From Rhodoferax sp. GW822-FHT02A01 (GTDB lineage Bacteria; Pseudomonadota; Gammaproteobacteria; Burkholderiales; Burkholderiaceae_C): 64,000 nucleotides of DNA. Of this stretch, positions 8,788 through 20,327 are shown in pieces. The DNA lies in contig NZ_CP152376.1 in assembly GCF_038784515.1 (NCBI RefSeq), positions 1,612,001-1,676,000 on the forward strand. The letters run 5' to 3'. The translations under genes were made by a program, and so were the position numbers. Position 1 is the first letter of the stretch. Every line of letters starts with the position of its first letter. Under the pieces are notes generated by a model. The model made no database searches, was not told the origin of the DNA, and saw nothing but the letters and a program-made list of their open reading frames with translations.

Positions 8788-9492
8788 ATGCCCAAGTCTT
8801 CCAAAGCCAACATTGCCGAACGCGTCGTCAGCGCTATCCTGAATCAGGACCTCAAACCCGGTGAACGCCTCGGCGAGCAGGAGCTTGGGGACTTGTTCGG
8901 TGTTAGCCGCACTCTGGTCCGACAGGCATTGATAGAGCTGCAGTCGCGCGGTTTTGTTGAAGTGCGGCCACGCATGGGCTGGTTCGTGGTGGAGCCTTCA
9001 TTTGAGGAGGCCCGCGAGACCTACGCTGCCCGCAGGGTGATCGAGCCCGGCATGTTGCAGGATGCAGGCAAGCCGCTGCAGTCGGTCATCAAGAGTTTGC
9101 GCCAGCATGTCGCAGACGAGAAAAAAGCCATCAAGAGCAAGAATGCGGCGGACCGCTCGGTATTTCTGGCCGACTTTCATGTCTGCCTGGCAGAGCGCCT
9201 GGGCAACCGCTTCCTGACGGCCATGATGATTGACTTGTCCGCGCGCACCACGCTGGTGTCAGCGCTTTATCAATCTGCAACAGAAGCGCAGGACTCCAAC
9301 GAAGATCACGCCGCCATTGTGGATGCCATTGCTGCTGGAGACATGCAGTTGGCCGCCGACTTGATGCGCAACCACATCAACCAACTGGAGACCCGGCTGG
9401 ACGAGCGGCTTGCGCAGTCCGGCACATCACGCGAACGCATGCTGGCGAAGTTGATCGAGCCGGGCCCCAAGCCTAGAAAAGTCAAATTGTGA
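8788..9492 (+). CDS. GntR-family (FCD) regulator
   Basis: A 234-residue repressor-type protein. The winged helix-turn-helix is at about residues 15-75 (GERLGEQELGDLFGVSRTLVRQAL), followed by an all-helical FCD ligand domain with His/Asp residues of the kind that bind a metal (DFHVCLAERLGN, HAAIVDAI, RNHINQLE). It lies 61 bases after the NCS1 permease on the same strand and probably controls that permease through the palindrome at 7209. The ligand would be the transported nucleobase or a breakdown product. Confidence 0.9.
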   Translation: MPKSSKANIAERVVSAILNQDLKPGERLGEQELGDLFGVSRTLVRQALIELQSRGFVEVRPRMGWFVVEPSFEEARETYAARRVIEPGMLQDAGKPLQSVIKSLRQHVADEKKAIKSKNAADRSVFLADFHVCLAERLGNRFLTAMMIDLSARTTLVSALYQSATEAQDSNEDHAAIVDAIAAGDMQLAADLMRNHINQLETRLDERLAQSGTSRERMLAKLIEPGPKPRKVKL

Positions 9493-9541
9493 GAGTGGTG
9501 CACAGGCAACAGGGCAACACCAGCACCCCGTGCCGTGCAAA

Positions 9542-10963
9542 TCATTCGATGACTTCCGGCCACGCCGTGTGAAACCACTGCCCGGCAGGCTTGTCTACGC
9601 GCTCGTAGGTGTGCGCGCCAAAGAAGTCGCGCTGCGCTTGCAGCAGGTTGGCGCTGAGGCGCGCGGTGCGCAGGCTGTCGTAATAGGCCAGTGACGCGCT
9701 GAACGCCGGCACCGGAATGCCATGGCTCACCGCCAGCGCCACCACAGCGCGCCAGGCTTGCTGGTTGTGGTTGAGCAGGTTCTTGAAGAAGGGTGCCAGC
9801 ATCAGATGCGGCAGCTTGGGGTCGGCACGGTAGGCTTCGGTGATGTGGTTGAGAAAGCGCGCGCGGATGATGCAGCCGCCGCGCCAGATGGAAGCAATGC
9901 CACCCAGGTCCAGTGCCCAGTTCTTGCGCTCGCTCATGGTGCGCATCAGGTCCAGGCCTTGCGCATAGCTCACGATTTTGGATGCGTACAAGGCATCGTG
10001 CACCTGCGCAATCAGCTGCTGCCGGTCCACCTTCAACACGGCCTCGGGGCCGTTGAGCTGGCTGCTGGCTTGCACGCGCATGGCCTTCATCGACGACAAC
10101 ACCCGCGCTTCGACCGCCGCATTGATGGTGCTCACCACCACCGCGCTGTCGGCCGCGTTCATCAGCGTCCATTGGCCCGTGCCCTTTTGCCCGGCCTTGT
10201 CCAGAATGACGTCCACCATCGGCTGGCCGGTTTCGGGATCGCGCTCGCGCAGCGCCTTGCCGGTGATCTGGATCAGGTAACTCTGCAGATCGCCCTCGTT
10301 CCAGGCGTCGAACACATCCGCCATCTCGTCAGCGCTCATGCCCGCTGCGCGGAACAGGCTGTAGGCCTCGCAGATGAGCTGCATGTCGCCGTACTCAATG
10401 CCGTTGTGCACCATCTTCACGTAATGGCCCGCGCCGCCCGGGCCGATGTGCATCACGCAGGGCTCACCCTGCACCTTGGCCGCAATGCTTTCGAAAATCG
10501 GGCGCATCGCCTCCCAGGTGGAAGCCGGGCCGCCAGGCATGATGGAAGGGCCCTTGCGTGCGCCTTCCTCGCCACCCGACACGCCAGCGCCAATGAAACG
10601 CAGCCCCTTGGAGGTAAGCAAGGCATCGCGCCGCTCGGTGTCGGTGAAGAGGCTGTTGCCGCCATCGATCACGATGTCATCGGCCTCCAGGAGTGGCAGC
10701 AACTGCTCGATCACCGCATCCACCGCCGCACCCGCCTTCACCATCAGCATCACCCTGCGCGGTTTGGAGAGGCTCTGCACGAACTCGGCCAAGGCATGCG
10801 CGGCCACCAGCTTCTTGCCAGGATGTGCCGCCACGAACGCGTCGGTCACATCACCCGTGCGGTTGTACACGCTCACCTGAAAGCCATGGCTCTCCACGTT
10901 GAGCACCAGGTTCTGGCCCATCACGGCCAGGCCGATCAGGCCGAAATCACTGAGTTTGTTCAT
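9542..10963 (-). CDS. gnd: 6-phosphogluconate dehydrogenase (decarboxylating)
   Basis: Converts 6-phosphogluconate to ribulose 5-phosphate, CO2 and NADPH in the oxidative pentose phosphate pathway. The 473 residues are the usual long-form length. The NADP fold begins GLAVMGQNL, GVSGGEEGARKGPS is the substrate-binding loop, and GHYVKMVHNGIEYGDMQ carries the catalytic lysine. It stands alone between convergent and unrelated genes. The region before its start (10964-11120) has no recognised regulatory motif. Confidence 0.97.
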   Translation of the reverse strand: MNKLSDFGLIGLAVMGQNLVLNVESHGFQVSVYNRTGDVTDAFVAAHPGKKLVAAHALAEFVQSLSKPRRVMLMVKAGAAVDAVIEQLLPLLEADDIVIDGGNSLFTDTERRDALLTSKGLRFIGAGVSGGEEGARKGPSIMPGGPASTWEAMRPIFESIAAKVQGEPCVMHIGPGGAGHYVKMVHNGIEYGDMQLICEAYSLFRAAGMSADEMADVFDAWNEGDLQSYLIQITGKALRERDPETGQPMVDVILDKAGQKGTGQWTLMNAADSAVVVSTINAAVEARVLSSMKAMRVQASSQLNGPEAVLKVDRQQLIAQVHDALYASKIVSYAQGLDLMRTMSERKNWALDLGGIASIWRGGCIIRARFLNHITEAYRADPKLPHLMLAPFFKNLLNHNQQAWRAVVALAVSHGIPVPAFSASLAYYDSLRTARLSANLLQAQRDFFGAHTYERVDKPAGQWFHTAWPEVIE

Positions 10964-11117
10964 AGCAGTTGCGCGCGTTTGTGCGGGTTTGGAGGTCTAA
11001 GGGGCTTATTGTGAGGCGTGTGGGTCAGCTCAAGAGGTGGTAGGGGTTTTGACGTGCGGGGTGTGAATGACGCAAATGCAGCGGCTGCAGCCGGGGGCAA
11101 TGGAGGATGCTGTACGT

Positions 11118-11150
11118 AAAAAAGGCGCCCTCGCATGCGGGGCGCCTTTT
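11118..11150 (-). terminator. Rho-independent terminator after the DUF4148 gene
   Basis: A 7-bp perfect stem, GGCGCCC at 11124-11130 and GGGCGCC at 11140-11146, is closed by a short loop. Six A's at 11118-11123 become a U-tract on the minus strand. It lies 27 bases past the stop of the small DUF4148 gene. The TTTT at 11147-11150 could make it work weakly on the plus strand too. Confidence 0.85.
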
Positions 11151-11176
11151 GGGTCAGCAAGAAATCAGGTGAATGA

Positions 11177-11449
11177 TCAGCTGCGTGGTGCCTGATAGCT
11201 CGTGGGATAGAGCTGGTTCAGCTTGGTACCACTCTTGTCGCCACCAATGTTGAAAACAATGTTGCCCGTACGTTGGGCTTCAGCCAGTTCGGCACGAACT
11301 TGTTCGCGGGTCTTGCCGGGTGTGGAGTCAGCGGGCACATTTACAGCGATGGTCTCGTCGTATCGGGGGGCGCTGTTGCCGGCGAAAGCCTGGCCGGCGG
11401 CCAGAGCGGAGAGGGTCAAAACGATTGCACTTGCGTATGCGGATTTCAT
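11177..11449 (-). CDS. DUF4148-type small exported protein
   Basis: From the ATG at 11449 the product has 90 residues; an AAAGGA 8 bases upstream supports this start over one ten codons earlier at 11479. It has a Sec signal (MKSAYASAIVLTLSALAAGQAFA) and a short mature part with TREQVRAELAEAQRTG, the motif of the DUF4148 family. That family is abundant and often multicopy in Burkholderiales, and its function is unknown. A terminator follows, and no partner gene adjoins it. Confidence 0.85.
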   Translation of the reverse strand: MKSAYASAIVLTLSALAAGQAFAGNSAPRYDETIAVNVPADSTPGKTREQVRAELAEAQRTGNIVFNIGGDKSGTKLNQLYPTSYQAPRS

Positions 11450-11739
11450 GAAGTCATTCCTTTCAGGTTGATTACGCAAACCGCCATAAAGCGCGGCTTG
11501 CGGTATCGATGGGGCGTAGAGATGTGCGTCTCGTCGATGGAATGAACTTTAAAAATTTTCGACGTAAAGAAAAACAGCCGAACCGGCACAAGGTCATTGC
11601 GCATCAAACAACAATAGAGCCCTTGAAAAATCGAACAGGCGCACGGGGCATGCGTTTGTGTAAACGGTGCGATTCCAAATGTTGCTGTGCATCTCACGGC
11701 ACCGCGTGACCCCCAACGCAGCCGACTACCCGCACCTTC
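11450..11739. other. Non-coding stretch upstream of the DUF4148 gene
   Basis: About 290 bases with no convincing gene. It includes an AT-rich part near 11540-11580 that may hold the DUF4148 promoter, and it reaches the 3' end of the GntR gene. Open frames here lack ribosome sites and protein-like composition. Confidence 0.5.
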
Positions 11740-12504
11740 CTACAACTTGCGGTGCTTGAGGATCTCGCGGATGCGCGTCATGCTGCGCAGGCTGCTTTGC
11801 ACGTGGTTGCTGGCGGCGGCGCTGGCGGCTTTGGCATCGCGCTCGCTCAGGGCCTTGGCAATGGCCTGATGTTCCTGTAGCCCCATATCGCCGAGGTCGA
11901 TCCACAACACCTCCAGCGACAGGGCCAGTTGCAGCTGTTCATAGAGCTGGTCGGCAATGCGGATGAGCGCGCTGTTGCGCGTGCTTCTGGCAATGTCCTT
12001 GTGGATCTGCAGGCCCAGTTCCAGTTCCCGGGCCGCGTCCACGGGGCCGGTGCTGTTGCTTTGCTGTAGCTCCTCCATTTCGCGCACGATCTGGCGTATT
12101 TGTTCCAGGTCGGCTTCGGTGGCACGCTCGCAGGCCAGTTCGGCGGCCTTGGCGTCTATGGTTTCGCGCACCACCAGGAGGTCGCAGATGGAGTCGATGT
12201 CCACGTCGGCCACACGGTAGCCGACATTGCGTTGGCCCACCACCAAGCCTTCTTTTTCCAGCTTCATGAGGGCTTCGCGCAGGGGGGTGCGGCTCACCCC
12301 CAGCAGTTCAGCCAGGCGACTCTCGGCCACGCGCTCGGTCGGACGCAGTTTCCCCGAAAGAATCAGCTTCTTGAGGTCGTTGTAGGTTTTTTGCCGCACC
12401 GACTGCAACTCTGGCGTGTCTTTTGCTGGCTTCATGGCGTCCCCGGCGCTTTGTGCAGTTGGGTTCAAAGGTTTTTTCACAATGCCTTGATTATGCATCC
12501 ACAA
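11740..12504 (-). CDS. GntR-family (FCD) regulator of the adjacent amino-acid transporter
   Basis: A 254-residue regulator with an N-terminal winged helix (ESRLAELLGVSRTPLREALMKLEKEGLV) and a C-terminal FCD domain. It has about 20 extra residues before the DNA-binding domain; the ATG at 12435 (MKPAKDTPEL) is another possible start. It is divergent from the ABC transporter operon, with the first transporter ATG about 120 bases away. Repeated GGATACGATTT sequences in the gap are good operator candidates. It probably represses the operon until its substrate is present. Confidence 0.88.
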   Translation of the reverse strand: MWMHNQGIVKKPLNPTAQSAGDAMKPAKDTPELQSVRQKTYNDLKKLILSGKLRPTERVAESRLAELLGVSRTPLREALMKLEKEGLVVGQRNVGYRVADVDIDSICDLLVVRETIDAKAAELACERATEADLEQIRQIVREMEELQQSNSTGPVDAARELELGLQIHKDIARSTRNSALIRIADQLYEQLQLALSLEVLWIDLGDMGLQEHQAIAKALSERDAKAASAAASNHVQSSLRSMTRIREILKHRKL

Positions 12505-12506
12505 TT

Positions 12507-12529
12507 GGATACGATTTGGGATACGATTT
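12507..12529. promoter_or_regulatory. Tandem GGATACGATTT repeats, candidate GntR operator
   Basis: GGATACGATTT occurs at 12507-12517 and again at 12519-12529, a 12-base period (about one helical turn). The second copy runs into a GATA-N8-TATC inverted repeat. The site lies just upstream of the GntR start (12504) and of the transporter operon, where a shared operator would be expected. Confidence 0.45.
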
Positions 12530-12625
12530 CATATCGACGGGCAAAATCGCCGTTGCACGAAGCCGTACGTGGGTTGCCATTCGGGCGCCCACGACTTGAA
12601 TCCTTTCACCAACTGGGGAATGCAT

Positions 12626-13462
12626 ATGCTGAAGAAATGTTTGGTAGTCCTGGGTATCGGATTGGCGGTTGCGACCGGCGCCATGGCGCAGGACAAGCCC
12701 ACGGCCATCACGATTGCGACCGAAGGCGCGTACGAACCCTGGAACTTCACCGGTCCCAATGGCGTGCTCGAGGGGCTGGAAGTAGATCTGGCCAAGGACC
12801 TGTGTGCACGCATGAAGGTCAAGTGCACCATCGTGGCCCAAGACTGGGATGGGTTGATCCCCTCCCTCACGGCCCGCAAGTTCGACGCCATCATGGCCTC
12901 CATGATCGTGACCGAGAAGCGCCTGGGCGTCATCGCCTTCAGTGACCCCTACGCTCCTACGTCGGCGACCTTCATGGTCGAGAAGACCGGCCCGCTGGCC
13001 AACCTGCCAGGTACCGGGACCACCGTGGACCTCGGAGGCGACCCGGCCCAGGTGAAGAAGGCGCTGGAGCCCTTGGCTGCCGGCCTCAAGAACAAGGCCA
13101 TCGGTACCCAGGCTGCCACGGCCAATGCCAACTTCCTGGACAAGTACCTCAAGGGCGTGGTGGAAGTGCATGAGTACAAGACCACCGAGCAACACGATCT
13201 GGACCTCAAGGCAGGCCGTATTGACGGTGTGATCGCCCAGAAGACCTCGCTGACCGGGCTACTGAACAAGCCGGACTACAAGCAATACAAGTTGGCCGGT
13301 CCGGTTCTGGTAGGCGATGTGTTCGGCAAGGGCATTGCAGTGGGACTGCGCAAGGAAGACACAGCGCTCAAGGCCATGTTCAACGAAGCCATCAAGGGCG
13401 CCAAGGCTGACGGCACCATCGACAAGCTGGCCGAGAAGTGGCTCAAGACCCGCCTCAACTGA
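12626..13462 (+). CDS. ABC transporter substrate-binding protein for polar amino acids/opines
   Basis: A periplasmic binding protein of about 278 residues. The ATG at 12626 is chosen because GGGGA lies 6 bases upstream; the in-frame ATG at 12620 touches that site. A Sec signal (LKKCLVVLGIGLAVATGAMA) precedes the type II fold of the HisJ/ArgT/OccT family, with typical TEGAYEPWNF, GLEVDLAKDLC, DWDGLIPSL and AIGTQAATANANFL segments. It is the first gene of a four-gene transporter operon followed by a gamma-glutamyltransferase. Likely ligands are basic amino acids, opines or gamma-glutamyl compounds. Confidence 0.92.
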   Translation: MLKKCLVVLGIGLAVATGAMAQDKPTAITIATEGAYEPWNFTGPNGVLEGLEVDLAKDLCARMKVKCTIVAQDWDGLIPSLTARKFDAIMASMIVTEKRLGVIAFSDPYAPTSATFMVEKTGPLANLPGTGTTVDLGGDPAQVKKALEPLAAGLKNKAIGTQAATANANFLDKYLKGVVEVHEYKTTEQHDLDLKAGRIDGVIAQKTSLTGLLNKPDYKQYKLAGPVLVGDVFGKGIAVGLRKEDTALKAMFNEAIKGAKADGTIDKLAEKWLKTRLN

Positions 13463-13506
13463 ACCTCCTGCATACCTGCAACTGGCTCTGACGGGAGAAG
13501 CGCGCC

Positions 13507-14214
13507 TTGGACCTCTATGAACTGTTTCTGGGCTCGGGAGGGTGGGCGCGACTGCTCTGCCAGGGCGCCCTGCTGACCGTGGCCGTGGCGGCGGTGGGCT
13601 TGCTCATAGGCGCGGCGCTGGGCATTGCGCTGGCATTCGCCCGTGTGAGCGGCGGCCTGCCGCTGCGTCTGATGGCCGATGCCTACACCACGGTGTTGCG
13701 TGGGGTGCCGGATTTGCTGGTCATCTACCTGCTGTACTTTGGCGGCAGCAGCCTGCTGTCAAGCCTGGGCAATGCAGTGGGTGCTACCGGCTTCATCGGT
13801 ATGCCCAGCTTTGCCACCGGCGTGGTGGCGCTCGGGCTGGTGTCTGCCGCCTACCAGGCCGAGGTATACCGCGGCGCCTACCAGGCGCTGCCGTGGGGCG
13901 AGCTGGAGGCTGCGCGCGCCTGTGGCATGCGGCCGGCGCTGATGTTCCGCCGCGTGATCGCACCGCAAGTGCTGCGCCATGCGCTGCCCGGGCTGGCCAA
14001 TGTCTGGCAACTGGTGGTCAAGGAGTCGGCGTTGATATCCGTCATCGGGCTGGTGGAGTTGATGCGGGCCTCGCAACTGGGGGCCGGCTCCACGCGGATG
14101 CCGTTCGTGTTTTACGCGGCAGCGCTGTGCCTGTATCTGGTCATCACTTCCGTCTCCGGCTATCTGTTCCTGTGGGCCGAGTCCGTCTCCTTCAAACCCT
14201 ACCGGAGAGCCTGA
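13507..14214 (+). CDS. ABC transporter permease, HisQ type
   Basis: A 235-residue inner-membrane permease with five or so helices and the EAA loop (ELEAARACGMRPALMFRRVIAPQ) that contacts the ATPase. It begins with TTG at 13507, with a GGGAG about 10 bases upstream; no ATG or GTG fits as well. Its TGA overlaps the next gene's ATG by one base (TGATG), showing tight coupling. It pairs with the second permease to form the membrane channel. Confidence 0.92.
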   Translation: MDLYELFLGSGGWARLLCQGALLTVAVAAVGLLIGAALGIALAFARVSGGLPLRLMADAYTTVLRGVPDLLVIYLLYFGGSSLLSSLGNAVGATGFIGMPSFATGVVALGLVSAAYQAEVYRGAYQALPWGELEAARACGMRPALMFRRVIAPQVLRHALPGLANVWQLVVKESALISVIGLVELMRASQLGAGSTRMPFVFYAAALCLYLVITSVSGYLFLWAESVSFKPYRRA

Positions 14215-14906
14215 TGGACTTTGCGTTTCTCTCCGAGACCTTCACGGCCCTGCTGGCTGGTCTGCCGCTCACGCTCAATCTGGCATTGACCTCGACCGTG
14301 ATCGGGTTGATCGGAGCCATGGCCCTGGCGTTGTCTCGCCAAAGCGGTGTGGCGCTGCTGGCGTATACGGCAAAGGCCTATGTGTTCGTGTTTCGCGGCA
14401 CGCCGCTGCTGATCCAGATTTTCCTCATCTATTACGGGCTAGGCCAATTCCGCCCGACGCTGCAGGAGTGGGGGCTGTGGGGCGTGCTGCGGTCATCCTA
14501 CTGGTGCGCCATCATTGCACTGGCCATGAACACCGCGGCCTATGGCAGCGAAATCATCCGCGGTGGCATTGCGGCCGTGCCCCATGGCGCCATCGAAGCC
14601 GCGCAGGCCTGCGGCATGGGGCCGGTCCTGCGGCTGCGCCGCATCGTCTTTCCATTGGCACTGCGCATAGCGCTGCCAGCCTACGGCAACGAGCTGATCC
14701 TGATGGTCAAGGCGACATCGCTGGCCTCGGTGATCACGCTGATGGAAATCACCGGTCTGGCCAGCAAACTGATTTCGCAGACCTACCGCTCGGTCGAGGT
14801 GTTTGCCTGCGCCGGCCTGATTTACCTGGTACTCAACTTTCTGCTCACGCGCATGGTGCATGCGCTGGAATGGAAGCTTTCCACTGAACGACGTCGCACC
14901 GCCTGA
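14214..14906 (+). CDS. ABC transporter permease, HisM type
   Basis: The second membrane subunit, 230 residues from the ATG at 14214. It has the amino-acid permease motif FRGTPLLIQIFLIYYG and an EAA loop (AIEAAQACGMGPVLRLRRIVFP). The frame is open much further upstream, but that part is out of frame with the HisQ-type gene and is only a shadow. It starts inside the previous stop codon and is followed after one base by the ATPase gene. Confidence 0.93.
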   Translation: MDFAFLSETFTALLAGLPLTLNLALTSTVIGLIGAMALALSRQSGVALLAYTAKAYVFVFRGTPLLIQIFLIYYGLGQFRPTLQEWGLWGVLRSSYWCAIIALAMNTAAYGSEIIRGGIAAVPHGAIEAAQACGMGPVLRLRRIVFPLALRIALPAYGNELILMVKATSLASVITLMEITGLASKLISQTYRSVEVFACAGLIYLVLNFLLTRMVHALEWKLSTERRRTA

Positions 14907-14907
14907 C

Positions 14908-15702
14908 ATGAGCAAACCCATAACCGACTCACTTCCTCCCGAAAAGATAAGTCTGAGCAACATCCACAAGCGCTATGGCGCAGCCGAGGTGCTCAAAGGC
15001 GTATCACTCCAGGCCAACCAGGGCGACGTGGTCGCCATCCTGGGAGCCTCGGGTTCGGGCAAATCCACACTGCTGCGCTGTGCCAACTTCCTGGAAATGC
15101 CCGATGAGGGCGAGGTACGCATCGACGGCGAGCAGGTGCAACTGCAACGGAGCAAGGACGGCCGCCGCACGGTGAGCGATGCCGCCCAGCTACAGCGCAT
15201 CCGTACCCGAGCGGCCATGGTGTTCCAGAGCTTCAACCTGTGGTCCCACCGCACCGTGCTGGAAAACCTGATCGAAGCACCGGTACACGTGCAGAAGCGC
15301 CCCCGCGCCGAATGCATTGCCGAAGCCGAAGTCTTGCTGGAAAAGGTTGGCCTGGCCGCCAAACGCCATGCCTATCCAGCCAGGCTTTCGGGCGGGCAAC
15401 AGCAGCGCGTGGCCATTGCCCGCGCACTGGCCATGCACCCGGAGGTGCTGCTGTTTGACGAACCCACTTCAGCGCTGGACCCCGAACTGGTAGCCGAGGT
15501 GCTGGGTGTCATGCGCGCACTGGCCGAAGAGGGACGCACCATGCTGGTGGTGACCCATGAGATGGGCTTTGCGCGCCATGTTTCCACGCGCACGGTGTTT
15601 CTGCACCAGGGGGCAGTGGAAGAACAAGGGCCGTCCGAACAGGTCTTCTCCCAGCCGCGCAGCGAACGCCTGCGCCAATTCATCCAGAGGATAGGCGGCT
15701 GA
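14908..15702 (+). CDS. ABC transporter ATPase, HisP/GlnQ type
   Basis: A 264-residue ATPase of the polar-amino-acid uptake class. It has Walker A GASGSGKST, a Q-loop in MVFQSFNLW, signature LSGGQQQR, Walker B VLLFDEPTSALD and the switch histidine in VVTHEMGF. The chosen ATG at 14908 directly follows the permease stop. Together with the binding protein and two permeases it makes a complete importer. Confidence 0.96.
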   Translation: MSKPITDSLPPEKISLSNIHKRYGAAEVLKGVSLQANQGDVVAILGASGSGKSTLLRCANFLEMPDEGEVRIDGEQVQLQRSKDGRRTVSDAAQLQRIRTRAAMVFQSFNLWSHRTVLENLIEAPVHVQKRPRAECIAEAEVLLEKVGLAAKRHAYPARLSGGQQQRVAIARALAMHPEVLLFDEPTSALDPELVAEVLGVMRALAEEGRTMLVVTHEMGFARHVSTRTVFLHQGAVEEQGPSEQVFSQPRSERLRQFIQRIGG

Positions 15703-15749
15703 CAGAACAGCCGCCCCACACAAACCACAACAACGACAGAGAGACCCTT

Positions 15750-17342
15750 ATGCGCAATTTCGAACTTCCTGGCCGCTCGCTGGCCGCTGCCCGCCATGCC
15801 ATGGCGGCCACTTCACACCCTGCTTCCACCCTGACGGCCGTCGAGATACTCAAAGCCGGTGGCAACGCCATGGACGCCGCCGTTGCCGCGTGCGCAGTCC
15901 AGTGCGTGGTAGAGGCCGGCTCCACCGGCGTGGGGGGCGACTGCTTTGCCATGTTTTCTATGGGCGACGCCACCCAGGTGCGGGCCTACAACGGCTCTGG
16001 CCGGGCACCCGCAGCTGCCACGCTGGAGGCAGCGCGCGCCGCAGGCCTGCAGGAAATCCCGCAGCACTCGCCCTGGGCCGTCACGGTTCCTGGCGCTGTG
16101 GAAGCATGGTGCCGGCTGGTTGCCGACCATGGCCGCATGCCCATGCGTGAAGTGCTGGCACCAGCCATCCGCATGGCTCGTGAGGGCTACACCATCACAC
16201 CGCGCGTGGCCTATGACCTGGACGAGGCCCAGCCGCTGCTGCGCCAGGACCCCAGCACACGTGCCACCTTTCTGGTGGACGGCAAAGCCCCCACGATTGG
16301 CGACATGCAATACCAGCCGCTGCTGGCCATCACCATGGAGGCCATAGGGCATGACGGGCCGCGGGCGTTCTACCAAGGGGACATTGCACGCGACATGGTC
16401 GGCCATCTGCGCCAGCATGGCGGCTGCCACACCGAGCAGGATTTCGCCAGCGTCGCTGGTGAATATGTGGAGCCACTCAGCTATTCCTACCGGGGTCACA
16501 CGGTATACGAGTGCCCACCCAACGGACAAGGCGTCATCGCGCTGATGATCCTGGGCATACTGCAGCGCTTCCCCATCAGTGGCGACCCGCTGGCCCCGGA
16601 CAACTTGCACCTGGCCATAGAGGCCACGCGCCTGGCCTATGCCGCGCGGGATGCGTGGCTGGCCGAGCCCACCACGTCACGCGTACAGCCGCAATACATG
16701 CTGTCCGACACCTTGCTTGACAGCCTGGCTGCAAAAATCGATCTGAAGCAGGCCATTACCGATCTGCCGCCGTTCGTGGGGCCGGAGCACCGCGATACCG
16801 CCTACATCGCCGTGGTCGACAAGGACCGCAATGTGGTGAGCTTCATCAACTCGCTGTTCGACCACTACGGCACCGGCCTGATGGCACCGCGCAGCGGCGT
16901 GCTGTTCCACAACCGCGGCCAGGGCTTCTCGCTGAACGCGGCGCACGACAACGTGCTGGCACCGCGCAAGCGCCCCATGCACACCCTGATTCCCGGCATG
17001 GTGGCCAAGGACGGACGCATCACCATGGCCTTTGGCGTCATGGGCGGCCACTACCAGGCCATGGGCCATGCCAACCTGCTGTCACGCCTGATCGACCACG
17101 GCATGGACTTGCAGGCGGCCATGGAGCTGCCGCGCCTGTTCCCCCTGCCCGGCACCCTGCGTGTGGAAACCGAAGGGCTGCTGCTCGAAAAAGTAGGCGC
17201 TGAACTCAGCCGCCGCGGCTTTGGCATCGAGGCCTCCACATGGGCCATAGGCGGCTCGCAGGCCGTGCGCATCGACTGGGACAAAGGCACCCTGCAAGGC
17301 GGCTCGGACCATCGCAAGGATGGCATGGCGTTGGGTTATTGA
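15750..17342 (+). CDS. Gamma-glutamyltransferase family protein
   Basis: A 530-residue Ntn-hydrolase that cleaves gamma-glutamyl bonds (glutathione or other gamma-glutamyl compounds). Early motifs are typical (ILKAGGNAMDAAVAAC, STGVGGDCFAMF). The catalytic threonine that becomes the N-terminus of the small subunit after self-cleavage is Thr350 (HRD-T-AYIAVVD). No clear signal peptide is visible, so it may act in the cytoplasm. It lies 47 bases after the amino-acid ABC transporter ATPase with its own ribosome site (GAGAGA). Import followed by hydrolysis of a gamma-glutamyl compound is the simplest reading. Confidence 0.9.
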   Translation: MRNFELPGRSLAAARHAMAATSHPASTLTAVEILKAGGNAMDAAVAACAVQCVVEAGSTGVGGDCFAMFSMGDATQVRAYNGSGRAPAAATLEAARAAGLQEIPQHSPWAVTVPGAVEAWCRLVADHGRMPMREVLAPAIRMAREGYTITPRVAYDLDEAQPLLRQDPSTRATFLVDGKAPTIGDMQYQPLLAITMEAIGHDGPRAFYQGDIARDMVGHLRQHGGCHTEQDFASVAGEYVEPLSYSYRGHTVYECPPNGQGVIALMILGILQRFPISGDPLAPDNLHLAIEATRLAYAARDAWLAEPTTSRVQPQYMLSDTLLDSLAAKIDLKQAITDLPPFVGPEHRDTAYIAVVDKDRNVVSFINSLFDHYGTGLMAPRSGVLFHNRGQGFSLNAAHDNVLAPRKRPMHTLIPGMVAKDGRITMAFGVMGGHYQAMGHANLLSRLIDHGMDLQAAMELPRLFPLPGTLRVETEGLLLEKVGAELSRRGFGIEASTWAIGGSQAVRIDWDKGTLQGGSDHRKDGMALGY

Positions 17343-17379
17343 GTGGAAGAGGCCATGCGGGTGGCACGGGCTGAGGACT

Positions 17380-20106
<2,727 letters not shown>

Positions 20107-20327
20107 TCCGGGGGAGCTACGAAAAAGTCCTCAGCTTCGACACGTGGCCCTATGCCTGCCCGGTCCTCGTGTTATCGAAGCAGCTGGCGGCATGACCCGA
20201 CCACGTGGTCGACCCGTCCAAGGTAGTGGGCTGGCAACTGCCTTCGTCGTTGATGGGCACATGCGAGTGCAGGCCATGCGGCAGTATCAGAATGCGTTGG
20301 ACCGGTTGCTCGAGAAATTGATGGCAT
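20107..20327. other. Gap with no convincing gene
   Basis: About 220 bases between the LysR and ABC-F genes. A minus-strand frame ending at 20150 (about 60 codons outside the ABC-F gene) has somewhat protein-like composition, but it has no start or ribosome site and I do not recognise it. It may be a stump of a lost gene. Confidence 0.4.
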
